A stretch of 33,209 nucleotides of DNA from Candidatus Vogelbacteria bacterium (GTDB taxonomy: Bacteria > Patescibacteriota > Minisyncoccia > Phycocordibacterales > XYD1-FULL-46-19), in assembly GCA_023267075.1 (NCBI GenBank), contig JAHFNY010000005.1, positions 1-33,209 on the forward strand, in the 5' to 3' direction. Numbering within the stretch: position 1 is the first letter of the stretch; the number at the start of each line of letters is the position of its first letter. Position numbers and translations under genes: made by a program. Below are positions 24,226-32,382 of the stretch, in pieces. A model generated the notes under the pieces. It had not been told where the DNA came from and made no database searches. It saw only the letters and a program-made list of their open reading frames with translations.

Positions 24226-24738
24226 ATGAAACCAAAAACAATCATCATCACTCTCATAGTCATATTTGTGATCGGTTTTCTCCTTGTCCTCTCCTATCAA
24301 AAGAGCAGCAGTTCGGCGGCGTCTGTTCAAGGAGTTGCATCCACAGGAGCAAAAAGCGCCCTGACCGCATCGAGTACCTTCTACGACTTCGGCACGATCT
24401 CAATGAAGAACGGCGATGTCCATCAGGACTTTACCTTCACAAATCAGACAGCTTCAGATATCACCATTAACAATGTGCAGTCATCCTGTATGTGCACCTC
24501 GGCTTTGCTTGTCCTGCCTGACGGATCAACCAAGGGTCCCTTTGGCATGCCGGGAATGGGAGGCATGACAGCAACCAATGACACAGTCAAAGCCGGTGAG
24601 ACAAGAACAGTCCGTGTCACCTACGATCCCAACGCTCATGGTCCCGCTGGTGTCGGCGCGATTGACCGCTTCGTGACAGTTACAGATACGTCGGGCGCTT
24701 CGCTCCAATTTGAGATTAAGGCGGTCGTAACACCTTAA
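24226..24738 (+). CDS. DUF1573 domain protein, N-terminal membrane anchor
   Basis: FYDFGTISMKNGDVHQDFTFTNQTASDITINNVQSSCMCTSA...VKAGETRTVRVTYDP. Confidence 0.85.
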   Translation: MKPKTIIITLIVIFVIGFLLVLSYQKSSSSAASVQGVASTGAKSALTASSTFYDFGTISMKNGDVHQDFTFTNQTASDITINNVQSSCMCTSALLVLPDGSTKGPFGMPGMGGMTATNDTVKAGETRTVRVTYDPNAHGPAGVGAIDRFVTVTDTSGASLQFEIKAVVTP

Positions 24739-24742
24739 CCCT

Positions 24743-25309
24743 ATGAAGAAACTACTTATCAGCATCGGAGTCGTGCTCATCGCATTGATCGCGGTAGTGA
24801 CTCTCAAATACAGTCCCGGATTCTCCTCATTCTTGTGGAGCATAAGCGGAGGGGGCGTTTGGCTTCTGCCTCTGGTTGCGTTCTCGGCACTCCTCGACAG
24901 CGTCCACCCGTGCTCGTTCTCAATTCTCCTCATCACTATTGCATTTCTTTTTGGATTGCAGATGACCAGAAAGAAAATCTTACAAATCGGCGGGCTCTAC
25001 ATTGCCGGCATATTTGCCGCATACTTCACGATTGGCATCGGCATTTTGAAGGTCATTCATATCTTCAACACACCGCACTTCATGGGCAAGCTTGGAGCGT
25101 CAATGCTCATTATCTTCGGACTCCTTAATCTCATCGGGGCGCTCTTTCCGAAGTTTCCGCTCAAGCTCAAGATTCCCGACGCAGCTCACCGCTCGATGGG
25201 TAGGCTCATCAACACAGTCTCAATGCCGGCAGCTTTCGCACTCGGACTTCTGGTCGGCCTCTGCCAATTCCCGTGCATGGGCGGTCCGTACCTCATGGTT
25301 AGCCGTTAA
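24743..25309 (+). pseudogene. CcdA/DsbD-like cytochrome c biogenesis (thiol-disulfide) transmembrane protein, 3'-truncated
   Basis: DSVHPCSFSILLITIAFLFG...GLCQFPCMGGPYLMV then abrupt SR* where the family normally continues. Confidence 0.75.
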
Positions 25310-25361
25310 AAAACGGTGGAAAAACGGTTGAGCCCAGCATTTAAAAATGGTGAAAAAATGG
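25306..25361 (+). repeat. Two imperfect 22-bp direct repeats at the ccdA breakpoint
   Basis: TTAAAAAACGGTGGAAAAACGG (25306-25327) vs TTTAAAAATGGTGAAAAAATGG (25340-25361), 18/22 identical. Confidence 0.6.
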
Positions 25362-25399
25362 ACAGACGGGTACATGACAGAATTTAGGACATCGCTTCA

Positions 25400-25584
25400 A
25401 GATACAGAGTGGGTGTGTAGGGTAGAGACTGCAATTACAGTCGGAATGCAGTCTTGCCCTCCGTTGTTAATGCAACGCGAAAGCAACGTGTGCCCACCTG
25501 CAAATGCAGGTATAATGCAGGAGTAATTATTTTTTAGATACAGTGAGCGCGGGTGTGGGGTAGCAATTCTTGAAGCTCGGAATG
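25400..25584. repeat. Non-coding repeat-rich block: two diverged ~49-nt units flanking hairpins
   Basis: Units AGATACAG...TCGGAATG at 25400-25448 and 25536-25584; between them CGTTG-N6-CAACG and CCTGCA-AA-TGCAGG hairpins. Confidence 0.45.
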
Positions 25585-25692
25585 TAAATCGTTGCATCGT
25601 CGATTTTCTCGAATATCGTCCTAACGCGCGCGACCACGCGACCCTCGCGTTTTGTTATAATGAATCTATTATCAGGTTAATTTAAATTATTT

Positions 25693-25818
25693 ATGATGTA
25701 CGGCTATGGGGCGGGGTTAGGGTTCATGAGTTTACTTGGTCCGCTGACGGGCTTGATAGTCTTGATTGATTTAATCTTGGTAGGTATTTGGCTCTGGCAA
25801 CATATTAGCCGGAAGTAA
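25693..25818 (+). CDS. Small membrane protein (41 aa; not in ORF track)
   Basis: MMYGYGAGLGFMSLLGPLTGLIVLIDLILVGIWLWQHISRK*. Confidence 0.65.
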   Translation: MMYGYGAGLGFMSLLGPLTGLIVLIDLILVGIWLWQHISRK

Positions 25819-25831
25819 TTTTGTCCCGCCA

Positions 25832-26419
25832 ATGCTAGAATGGGTAGTGATGTTTACTGATCTTACCATCAATCAGCGCTTGCGGCAGTTTATTTGGAGT
25901 AGCGTTCTTTATCCTTTGTGGCCGCTCATTGAGCGGGCTTTTAACTTTTTACATCAATCAAATAGTGAGCCGTATCGCCAACCCTATCACTTGGGCTGGC
26001 TCGCTCCGGGGCAGACTATAGAAAGTCTAAAGGGACACCTTGCTCACCAGGGTTTTGGTAATCACTTCGTGGCTTGGACCGATTCGGGCCAGGTTCTCTC
26101 GTGGCGGAAGTTGGTGAGCTTCAGCCGCCAATACCACATTAGAGTTTTTAATGATGGTGAGATCCGCGGCCATTTTGAGGTGACGCCAGAGGCGTCAGCA
26201 ATTAAGCACTTTTTGGGCCGGGGGATGGAGCCGCGAGCGAACGAACTTAAAACATTTTTAGGTACGATTATTACCAGTCAAAAGTATCTTTCTCAAGTTA
26301 AACATAGCCGACTTTACGAGCAAATTGGTTTTGGCCTACAACGTCGTTCTATGCCCAAAACGTATCAAGCGCCGTTTATTACCCGGGCCGTATTGGGACT
26401 TATTTCTCGGCTTTCTTGA
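25832..26419 (+). CDS. Hypothetical protein (195 aa; a start at the internal ATG near 25850 is possible)
   Basis: Long open frame, backbone-like codon style. Confidence 0.65.
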   Translation: MLEWVVMFTDLTINQRLRQFIWSSVLYPLWPLIERAFNFLHQSNSEPYRQPYHLGWLAPGQTIESLKGHLAHQGFGNHFVAWTDSGQVLSWRKLVSFSRQYHIRVFNDGEIRGHFEVTPEASAIKHFLGRGMEPRANELKTFLGTIITSQKYLSQVKHSRLYEQIGFGLQRRSMPKTYQAPFITRAVLGLISRLS

Positions 26420-26861
26420 TTGTCTTAACGTGCTCTAGTTTTTCCAAATATTTTTTACTTAAGAAGAGTTTACCATTCAAGAGATGGCGCATATAAATCC
26501 GGAGTGGTTTTAAGCCTCGTTCGAGCATCTTCTGATTGCCTACGTAAGTGATACAGTCTATTTTCTTACCATCATCGTCCGTCACTAAAACGTGCTTTTT
26601 CTTATAATACCGGGGATAATCTTCATGATAATCTAGTTTCTGCATACTCTCGTGATCAGTTTCATAGATTACTCCTTCTACCGTTTGGCCAGGAGCAGGG
26701 ACAATATTGGCGTAACCCGTCCCTTCTTGCTTATTATTAATCACATTAAAGACCAGTTTCCAATCAGCGAGCTTTCCCTGATGAATACTTGCTAATTTAA
26801 GCCCCATTTCTTCCACCCTCTTTAGATCCATATTGGAGCCATAGGCAAAGTAATTGATCAT
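26400..26861 (-). CDS. Gamma-glutamylcyclotransferase (AIG2-like) family protein
   Basis: MINYFAYGSNMDLKRVEEMG, LVFNVINNKQEGTGYANIVPAPGQTVEGVIYE. Confidence 0.88.
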   Translation of the reverse strand: MINYFAYGSNMDLKRVEEMGLKLASIHQGKLADWKLVFNVINNKQEGTGYANIVPAPGQTVEGVIYETDHESMQKLDYHEDYPRYYKKKHVLVTDDDGKKIDCITYVGNQKMLERGLKPLRIYMRHLLNGKLFLSKKYLEKLEHVKTIKKAEK

Positions 26862-26910
26862 AAGTTGATCCAATTATAATATACTTGCCCGCTTTTGTTA
26901 TACTGGGGTA

Positions 26911-27582
26911 ATGAAAACGGTTTTAATTACTGGTATTGGCCGGGGGATTGGTTTAGCTTTAGCCGAGAAGTTTTTGGCCGAGGGGTGGCAAGTAATTGGC
27001 ACTTATTTAAACAGTGGGCCAGATTTAGTGAAGGCTAATTTAAAAACGGTACCCCTTGATCTCTCAAGTGAGGATAGTATTGGAGAAGCGATTAAAATTA
27101 TTGCCGGCTTCAATTTAAAAATAGATTTGTTAATCAATAATGCCGGCGTGTTGCTGGATGAAGAAGAGACAGCATTAAAGCCAGATAAATTAAGTCAGAC
27201 GCTTAAGGTTAATGTTGTGGGTACGGCCAACTTTACCGAGCAAGTTTTACCTCTCTTGGCTGAAGGTAGCCAGATCATTTTTATTTCTTCTGAAGCGGGC
27301 TCACTTGCTTTATCGGGCAGAGGGATTAGTCATTATCCTGATCATTATCCGGCGTATAAAATATCTAAAGCGGCGCTTAATATGTATATGGTGACGCTCG
27401 CTCGGCGCTTAGATCAGCAAATAATTGTTTCCGCCCTTCACCCCGGTTGGGTCAAGACCACAATGGGTGGGGAAGAGGCCGATCTTACTCCGGCCGAGGC
27501 AGCGGAGAATATTTATACCTTCTCCCTCTCGTCCCACCCCACTGGCCAACTCTGGTTTAAGGGGGAGTCTATACCGTGGTAA
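26911..27582 (+). CDS. SDR family oxidoreductase
   Basis: VLITGIGRGIGLALAEKF, LLINNAGVL, YPAYKISKAALNMYM. Confidence 0.93.
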   Translation: MKTVLITGIGRGIGLALAEKFLAEGWQVIGTYLNSGPDLVKANLKTVPLDLSSEDSIGEAIKIIAGFNLKIDLLINNAGVLLDEEETALKPDKLSQTLKVNVVGTANFTEQVLPLLAEGSQIIFISSEAGSLALSGRGISHYPDHYPAYKISKAALNMYMVTLARRLDQQIIVSALHPGWVKTTMGGEEADLTPAEAAENIYTFSLSSHPTGQLWFKGESIPW

Positions 27583-27635
27583 ATTGACTTTTTACCTCTC
27601 TTGTGTTAATGTCTTAGGCAGAGGAGGAGAGGACC

Positions 27636-27962
27636 ATGAAAGTTTATTTGAATTTAAGTCAGGAGATTCAAGTTAGAGTTTTGGAGGTTTTTGAAAGGGA
27701 CACTACTTTTACGAATACAATCTTTACTTTGGTTGAGCAGGAAGAGGCGGAGTTGATCATTGTTGAGAAATTGAGTCAGTTGATGAATCCGGTGAGATTT
27801 AATCAGTATTGTGCGATAATTTCTTCGGGTTTGTCTGATGAGGAGTGGCTTAAGAAACTTGGTCCAAATACCAAATTGCTTAACACCAAGTTTCTTGGTT
27901 TAGCTCTGTTAATGTTTCTGAAAGAAATTGCCAGAGCTAGTTCTGGCAATCCCAGTAATTGA
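27636..27962 (+). CDS. Small hypothetical protein (108 aa)
   Basis: Strong SD (GAGGAGGAGAGG), upstream TTGACT promoter-like element, downstream terminator. Confidence 0.6.
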   Translation: MKVYLNLSQEIQVRVLEVFERDTTFTNTIFTLVEQEEAELIIVEKLSQLMNPVRFNQYCAIISSGLSDEEWLKKLGPNTKLLNTKFLGLALLMFLKEIARASSGNPSN

Positions 27963-27971
27963 TTCTTGCTT

Positions 27972-28006
27972 GCGGCCCGTCCTGTAACCAGGCGGGCCGC
28001 TTTTCT
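27972..28006 (+). terminator. Rho-independent terminator
   Basis: GCGGCCCG...CGGGCCGC stem followed by TTTT. Confidence 0.8.
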
Positions 28007-28030
28007 GTTATTTGCCTTACCTTGTTTAAT

Positions 28031-28804
28031 ATGGATAATGAAGTCATGAATAATAAAAACTTTGTTTTAGGCGCTATCGTTCTAGTTTTGATAATTATTG
28101 GTGGCGGTTTGTACTTATTTAATCAGCCCCAAAATATTTCTCCAACTCCTTCCCTTGCCACTTCCACGGCGCCCATTGCTGATGTTATTGATAATTTCAC
28201 TAACAGCACCAGCACGAGTGCTAGTTCTACCACTACTGTTTTTAACTCTCGTGATCCGTGGCAAGTCCTGACTAAATATTTAGCCGCGGCTAAAGCCCAT
28301 GATCTTAAAGCTTTAACCGACTTGTCTTATCAGACTTCACCTGCTTGTAAGGATCTTAAACAGCAAGCCAATTGTTTTGCCAGAATGGACAGTGTTTATC
28401 AATTAGGCAAGATGATTAAACCAATTGATTATATAAGTAAATGGGAAGATGGTAAGCAAATGATTTTAGAAACGGCGACTATCGCCGATAATCATGGCAC
28501 TACCAGTGTGGGTTATAAGCAGGGTATCATTGTCTTTACCAAGAAGGCGAGCGGGGACTTGCAAGTGCTTTATTTCAATCCCAACAATGGTTGGTATGTG
28601 AGTGCGGTGTCGGACTCTAGTCTAACGCCGGAAGAGAAGTTGCGTGGCTTAATGGCCGATACTGATCAAGATGGCAAGGACGACCAAGTGGAAACGTGTA
28701 CTAATCAGCCCGACCCGGCAAGTTGTATTAAAACTGACCCCAATAAGCGCGATTCTAATGGCAATGGCTGGTGGGATGGGGTGGAGATGTACTTCTATAA
28801 ATAA
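28031..28804 (+). CDS. Membrane-anchored extracytoplasmic protein with C-terminal Asp-rich Ca-binding-like repeats
   Basis: N-terminal TM, Ser/Thr linker, C-term DTDQDGKDDQVETC...DPNKRDSNGNGWWDGVEMY; start taken at ATG 28031. Confidence 0.75.
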   Translation: MDNEVMNNKNFVLGAIVLVLIIIGGGLYLFNQPQNISPTPSLATSTAPIADVIDNFTNSTSTSASSTTTVFNSRDPWQVLTKYLAAAKAHDLKALTDLSYQTSPACKDLKQQANCFARMDSVYQLGKMIKPIDYISKWEDGKQMILETATIADNHGTTSVGYKQGIIVFTKKASGDLQVLYFNPNNGWYVSAVSDSSLTPEEKLRGLMADTDQDGKDDQVETCTNQPDPASCIKTDPNKRDSNGNGWWDGVEMYFYK

Positions 28805-28848
28805 TTTTAAATCTTGCTAAAGAAAGATTTTTAGGTTATAATAGGGGG

Positions 28849-29397
28849 ATGAAATTGGACGTCCCTTATCGCAAGCAAGTCAATGATTATATGTGTGGCC
28901 CGGCTACGCTCCAGATGGTCTTGGCCTTTTTTGGTGATTATCGTTCGCAACGCAAAGTGCGTAAGCTAATGATGGCCTCGCCGCGCGAGCTTGAGACGCG
29001 CTCGGCCGATAATAATAAAATGGTTAAAGCCGTTCAGCGAGCCGGCTTCTACGCGTATGTTAATGATTATTCTAGCTTGGCCGAGCTTAAATATTTTATT
29101 AGTCAGGGTTATCCGGTGGTGGTTAATTATATTGAACCGTCCGATGAAGATGGTCACTTTGCCGTAGCCAAGGGATATAATACAGAATTGCAGACGATTA
29201 TCTTGAGTGATCCGTGGAATGGCGATGACTTTATGTTGCCCGAGGAGCAATTTATGACTCGTTGGCATGCCAAGTGGTGGCGAGCCAGCGAAGGTTATAA
29301 GGGGCATTGGCTCATGGTAGTGTCTAAAAAACCGATTAAAATTGGTAAACTTTTTACTCCTCAATCTGAATTAAAGAAATATGGATCCAAAAATTAA
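28849..29397 (+). CDS. C39-like cysteine peptidase family protein
   Basis: PYRKQVNDYMCGPATLQMVLAFFG, GHFAVAKGYN, LSDPWNG. Confidence 0.85.
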   Translation: MKLDVPYRKQVNDYMCGPATLQMVLAFFGDYRSQRKVRKLMMASPRELETRSADNNKMVKAVQRAGFYAYVNDYSSLAELKYFISQGYPVVVNYIEPSDEDGHFAVAKGYNTELQTIILSDPWNGDDFMLPEEQFMTRWHAKWWRASEGYKGHWLMVVSKKPIKIGKLFTPQSELKKYGSKN

Positions 29398-30385
29398 AAC
29401 CTTGGCGCCGCAGATTTGGGCCGCGGTGGAGAAGGCTGATAATATTCTTCTCCATTGTCACTATAATCCCGACCAAGATTCTATTGGTTCAGCTCTCGCG
29501 ATGATGGACGCCTTAGAAGGAATGGGAAAAAAAGTGACGGTAATTAAAGGCGATTCAGATTTACCAAACTTTACTAAATACTTTCCTGGCAGTGAGAAGA
29601 TTGTCCTTAAAAATTACTTTAAGCTTGATCTGGCGCAATTTGATCTGTTTATTATTTTAGACAGCGCTGATAGTAAAAGGATTTCAGTCGTTCAAGAAGT
29701 GGTTTTTCCCTCTAATTTAAAAACTGTCGTGATTGATCACCATTCAAGTAACCTTGGCTTTGGTGACATTAATTTAGTGGTCACTAATTATCCGGCCACC
29801 GCCCAAATTTTGTTTGATTTATTTACGGAGTGGAAAATCACCATTACTCCCGCCATCGCTCAATGCTTGCTAGTGGCAATCCATTCTGATACCGGCGGGT
29901 TTAAATATCGGAATACCTCTAGTCACACTTTCGCGGTAGCGGCAGAGTTGGCTAAAATTGCGCCCGACTTTGACCAACTCCTCCTCTCAATCTATGGGAG
30001 TAAAAGTTTAGCGACGGTTAAATTTATTGGCTATATTCTGGATACGATGGAAGTTTACTTTGCTGGCAAGGTCACTATTGGTTCTATGGATTACGAGACT
30101 ACTCAACGTTTAAGTTTAACCCGGAGTGATACTCATAACAGCGGTGTTAATATGATGTTGAAGGAAATTGATGGGGTAGTGATGAGCTTTCTTTTAATAG
30201 AAAATCAAGCGGGTAAAACCGGCATTTCTTCTCGCTCTAGCAATGGTAATAAATATAATGTAATGGAATTGATGAAAAAGTTTGGCGGTGGTGGGCATAC
30301 GGTCGCCGCTGGGGCAACGGTGGACAAACCCTTAGCTGAAGTGAAGCAGGAATTGCTTAATTATTTGACGGGAGTGGTACAATAA
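29381..30385 (+). CDS. DHH/DHHA1 phosphoesterase (NrnA-like)
   Basis: HCHYNPDQDSIGSALAM, VVIDHHSSN, GGGGHTVAAGA. Confidence 0.92.
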   Translation: MDPKIKTLAPQIWAAVEKADNILLHCHYNPDQDSIGSALAMMDALEGMGKKVTVIKGDSDLPNFTKYFPGSEKIVLKNYFKLDLAQFDLFIILDSADSKRISVVQEVVFPSNLKTVVIDHHSSNLGFGDINLVVTNYPATAQILFDLFTEWKITITPAIAQCLLVAIHSDTGGFKYRNTSSHTFAVAAELAKIAPDFDQLLLSIYGSKSLATVKFIGYILDTMEVYFAGKVTIGSMDYETTQRLSLTRSDTHNSGVNMMLKEIDGVVMSFLLIENQAGKTGISSRSSNGNKYNVMELMKKFGGGGHTVAAGATVDKPLAEVKQELLNYLTGVVQ

Positions 30386-30390
30386 TCATT

Positions 30391-31107
30391 ATGATTTTAT
30401 TAATTGCTTTGGCCGCTTTCTGTGCCACACTCTTGGGCGGATTATTTGCTCTCCGTTTTAAAGACAAACTCCATTTAATTCTTGGCTTCTCGGCGGGAGC
30501 GGTGGTGGGGGTGGCCTTCTTTGACCTCTTGCCGGAAGCGATTGATTTAGGTCAGCAATTTTATCCGGTGAACGTAGTTACCACCGTGGCGGCGATTGGC
30601 TTTGCTCTCTACTTAATTTTAGACCGCTGGTTCTTCTTCCATTGTCATGAGGCGGGGGAGGAGCATAGTCATGGGCGGGGGCAACTTGGAGCCGGTTCGC
30701 TCTCTCTCCACAGCTTCTTAGACGGTGTGGCGATTGGCCTTGCCTTCCAGGTCTCGGTTGTGGTGGGGGCGATTGTGGCGGCGGCGGTGCTGACTCACGA
30801 CTTTTCTGATGGCATTAATACCGTTAATTTAATTTTAAAAAATCAGGGCGCGCGGCGGCAGGCCTTCAAGTGGCTCCTCGCCGATGCCGCCGCGCCGGTG
30901 CTGGGCGTAATTTCTACCTTTTTCTTCACGCTGCCGCAAAATGTTTTAAGCTTGGTACTCGCCCTCTTTTGTGGTTTTTTCCTCTATATTGGCGCGAGCG
31001 ACCTTTTGCCCGAGAGCCATCACGGTCATCCGACTGTTTGGACCACCGTCGCCACCCTCCTCGGTCTCGCCGTTCTCTACACCGCTGTCACCCTGGCGGG
31101 GTTGTAG
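30391..31107 (+). CDS. ZIP family metal transporter
   Basis: HSFLDGVAIGLAFQ, LTHDFSDGINTVNL, His-rich HCHEAGEEHSHGRG loop. Confidence 0.88.
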   Translation: MILLIALAAFCATLLGGLFALRFKDKLHLILGFSAGAVVGVAFFDLLPEAIDLGQQFYPVNVVTTVAAIGFALYLILDRWFFFHCHEAGEEHSHGRGQLGAGSLSLHSFLDGVAIGLAFQVSVVVGAIVAAAVLTHDFSDGINTVNLILKNQGARRQAFKWLLADAAAPVLGVISTFFFTLPQNVLSLVLALFCGFFLYIGASDLLPESHHGHPTVWTTVATLLGLAVLYTAVTLAGL

Positions 31108-31187
31108 TCATCTTGACAGCTACTAGTCTCTTCTGCTAAGCTTGAGAGACATGCCCTGCGGGGCGTTTTTAATTACCGGAAAAACGT

Positions 31188-31193
31188 TATAAT
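31188..31193 (+). promoter_or_regulatory. -10 element (TATAAT) of the secE-nusG-rplK promoter
   Basis: CGTTATAATCTAAACTAATTATG, 11 nt between the -10 hexamer and ATG. Confidence 0.6.
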
Positions 31194-31204
31194 CTAAACT
31201 AATT

Positions 31205-31381
31205 ATGAGTCTCTCTACTTACTTACAAGAAACCCGGGCTGAGTTGAAGAAGGTCAATTGGCCCAGCCGCCAAGCGACGATTAACTTTACTGTGGTGGTC
31301 ATTGGTCTGTCTCTCGCCTGCGCCGCTTTACTAGGGACATTTGACTTTGTCTTCACCTCTCTCGTTAAAATGTTTTTCTAA
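31205..31381 (+). CDS. secE: Preprotein translocase subunit SecE (58 aa; not in ORF track)
   Basis: MSLSTYLQETRAELKKVNWPSRQATINFTVVVIGLSLACAALLGTFDFVFTSLVKMFF*, immediately upstream of nusG. Confidence 0.93.
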   Translation: MSLSTYLQETRAELKKVNWPSRQATINFTVVVIGLSLACAALLGTFDFVFTSLVKMFF

Positions 31382-31393
31382 TTTTAATTATTT

Positions 31394-31939
31394 ATGGCAC
31401 GACAAGAACTTAATCAAGGCCGCAATTGGTACGCGATTCATACCTATGCTGGGTATGAGAACGCCGTCGCCCGCAACTTAAAACAGCGGATTGAGTCTTT
31501 AGGGATGGAAGATAAAATCTTCAATGTCCTCGTCCCCAGTGAGAAGAAGGTGAAGGTGAAGGGTGGCAAGCGGGTAACGGAAGAGGAGAAGATTTATCCC
31601 GGTTACGTCTTGGTAGATATGATCGTTACCGACGACTCGTGGTATGTGGTCCGTAATACCCCGCGGGTGACTGGTTTTATTGGGGCCGGCGTTACCCCGG
31701 TGCCGCTAGAGAAGCGGGAAGTGGAGGAGCTTTTCACTCGCATGGGCGATGACTCGGTGAAGCATAAAATTGAGCTTACTCTTGGCGAGGCGGTTCAGAT
31801 TGTCGATGGGCCGTTTAAAGAGTTTGAGGGTAAGGTGAGCGAGATCGATGAGAATCGCGGCAAGGTTAAAGTCTTAGTCTCCATGTTCGGCCGGGAGACA
31901 CCGGTAGAGCTGGACTTCTTGCAAGTTAAGCGGATATAA
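31394..31939 (+). CDS. nusG: Transcription termination/antitermination protein NusG
   Basis: NWYAIHTYAGYENAVARNLKQRI, YPGYVLVDM, VRNTPRVTGFIG, IVDGPFKEFEGKVSEID. Confidence 0.97.
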   Translation: MARQELNQGRNWYAIHTYAGYENAVARNLKQRIESLGMEDKIFNVLVPSEKKVKVKGGKRVTEEEKIYPGYVLVDMIVTDDSWYVVRNTPRVTGFIGAGVTPVPLEKREVEELFTRMGDDSVKHKIELTLGEAVQIVDGPFKEFEGKVSEIDENRGKVKVLVSMFGRETPVELDFLQVKRI

Positions 31940-31956
31940 GCTAGTTTACTATTGCT

Positions 31957-32379
31957 ATGGCTAAAAAAATCACTAAGAAAATTAAGCTTCAGATTCAAGC
32001 CGGCAAGGCGACGCCAGCGCCGCCAGTTGGTACCGTCTTGGGACCAGCGGGGGTTAATATTGGTGACTTCGTCCAGAAGTTTAACGCCGCCACCGCTCAA
32101 ATGGGCGATAACATCATCCCGGTAGAACTCACTATTTACGAGGACCGCTCCTTTGATTTTATTCTTAAAACGCCACCGGCCGCCAATTTGATTATGAAGG
32201 CGATTGGCATTGCTAAGGGCTCGGGTAAAAATGCCACGAGTAAAGTTGGAACAATTAGTAAAGCCCAAGTGAAGGCGATTGCCGAGCAGAAAATGCCCGA
32301 CTTAAACGCCGTTTCCCTTGAGGGAGCAATGCGGATTATTGAAGGCACGGCCCGCTCTATGGGGGTGGACGTTAAATAA
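31957..32379 (+). CDS. rplK: 50S ribosomal protein L11
   Basis: [39 protein letters not shown]. Confidence 0.97.
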   Translation: MAKKITKKIKLQIQAGKATPAPPVGTVLGPAGVNIGDFVQKFNAATAQMGDNIIPVELTIYEDRSFDFILKTPPAANLIMKAIGIAKGSGKNATSKVGTISKAQVKAIAEQKMPDLNAVSLEGAMRIIEGTARSMGVDVK

Positions 32380-32382
32380 ATT

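Larger units (their letters stand above)
16077..25310. mobile_element. Integrative mobile island (serine recombinase + replication-type ATPase + copper cassette) at tRNA-His; right boundary approximate
   Basis: Serine recombinase abutting and overlapping a tRNA, MGE-type ORFs, coherent metal-resistance cargo, and a shift in gene style relative to flanks; no clean attR found. Confidence 0.75.

Noticed and set aside
24835-25331. Out-of-frame ORFs at the ccdA 3' end as a frameshifted continuation
   Set aside because: Neither alternative frame continues the CcdA pattern after GGPYLMV; the homology appears to end, not shift frame.
25306-25584. CRISPR array or DGR template/variable repeats
   Set aside because: Only two diverged units per repeat, irregular spacers, no cas genes and no reverse transcriptase; mismatches are not adenine-specific.
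25300-25660. Integron attC site
   Set aside because: Some GTTRRRY-like and CAAC-like strings occur, but no matched R'/R'' pair with the correct layout, and no tyrosine integron integrase is seen.
25310-25700. Canonical attR (duplicated 3' end of tRNA-His)
   Set aside because: Scanned for GTTCGAATCTCTGTAGGCACC or parts of it in the right flank; only short chance matches such as CTCGAAT were found.
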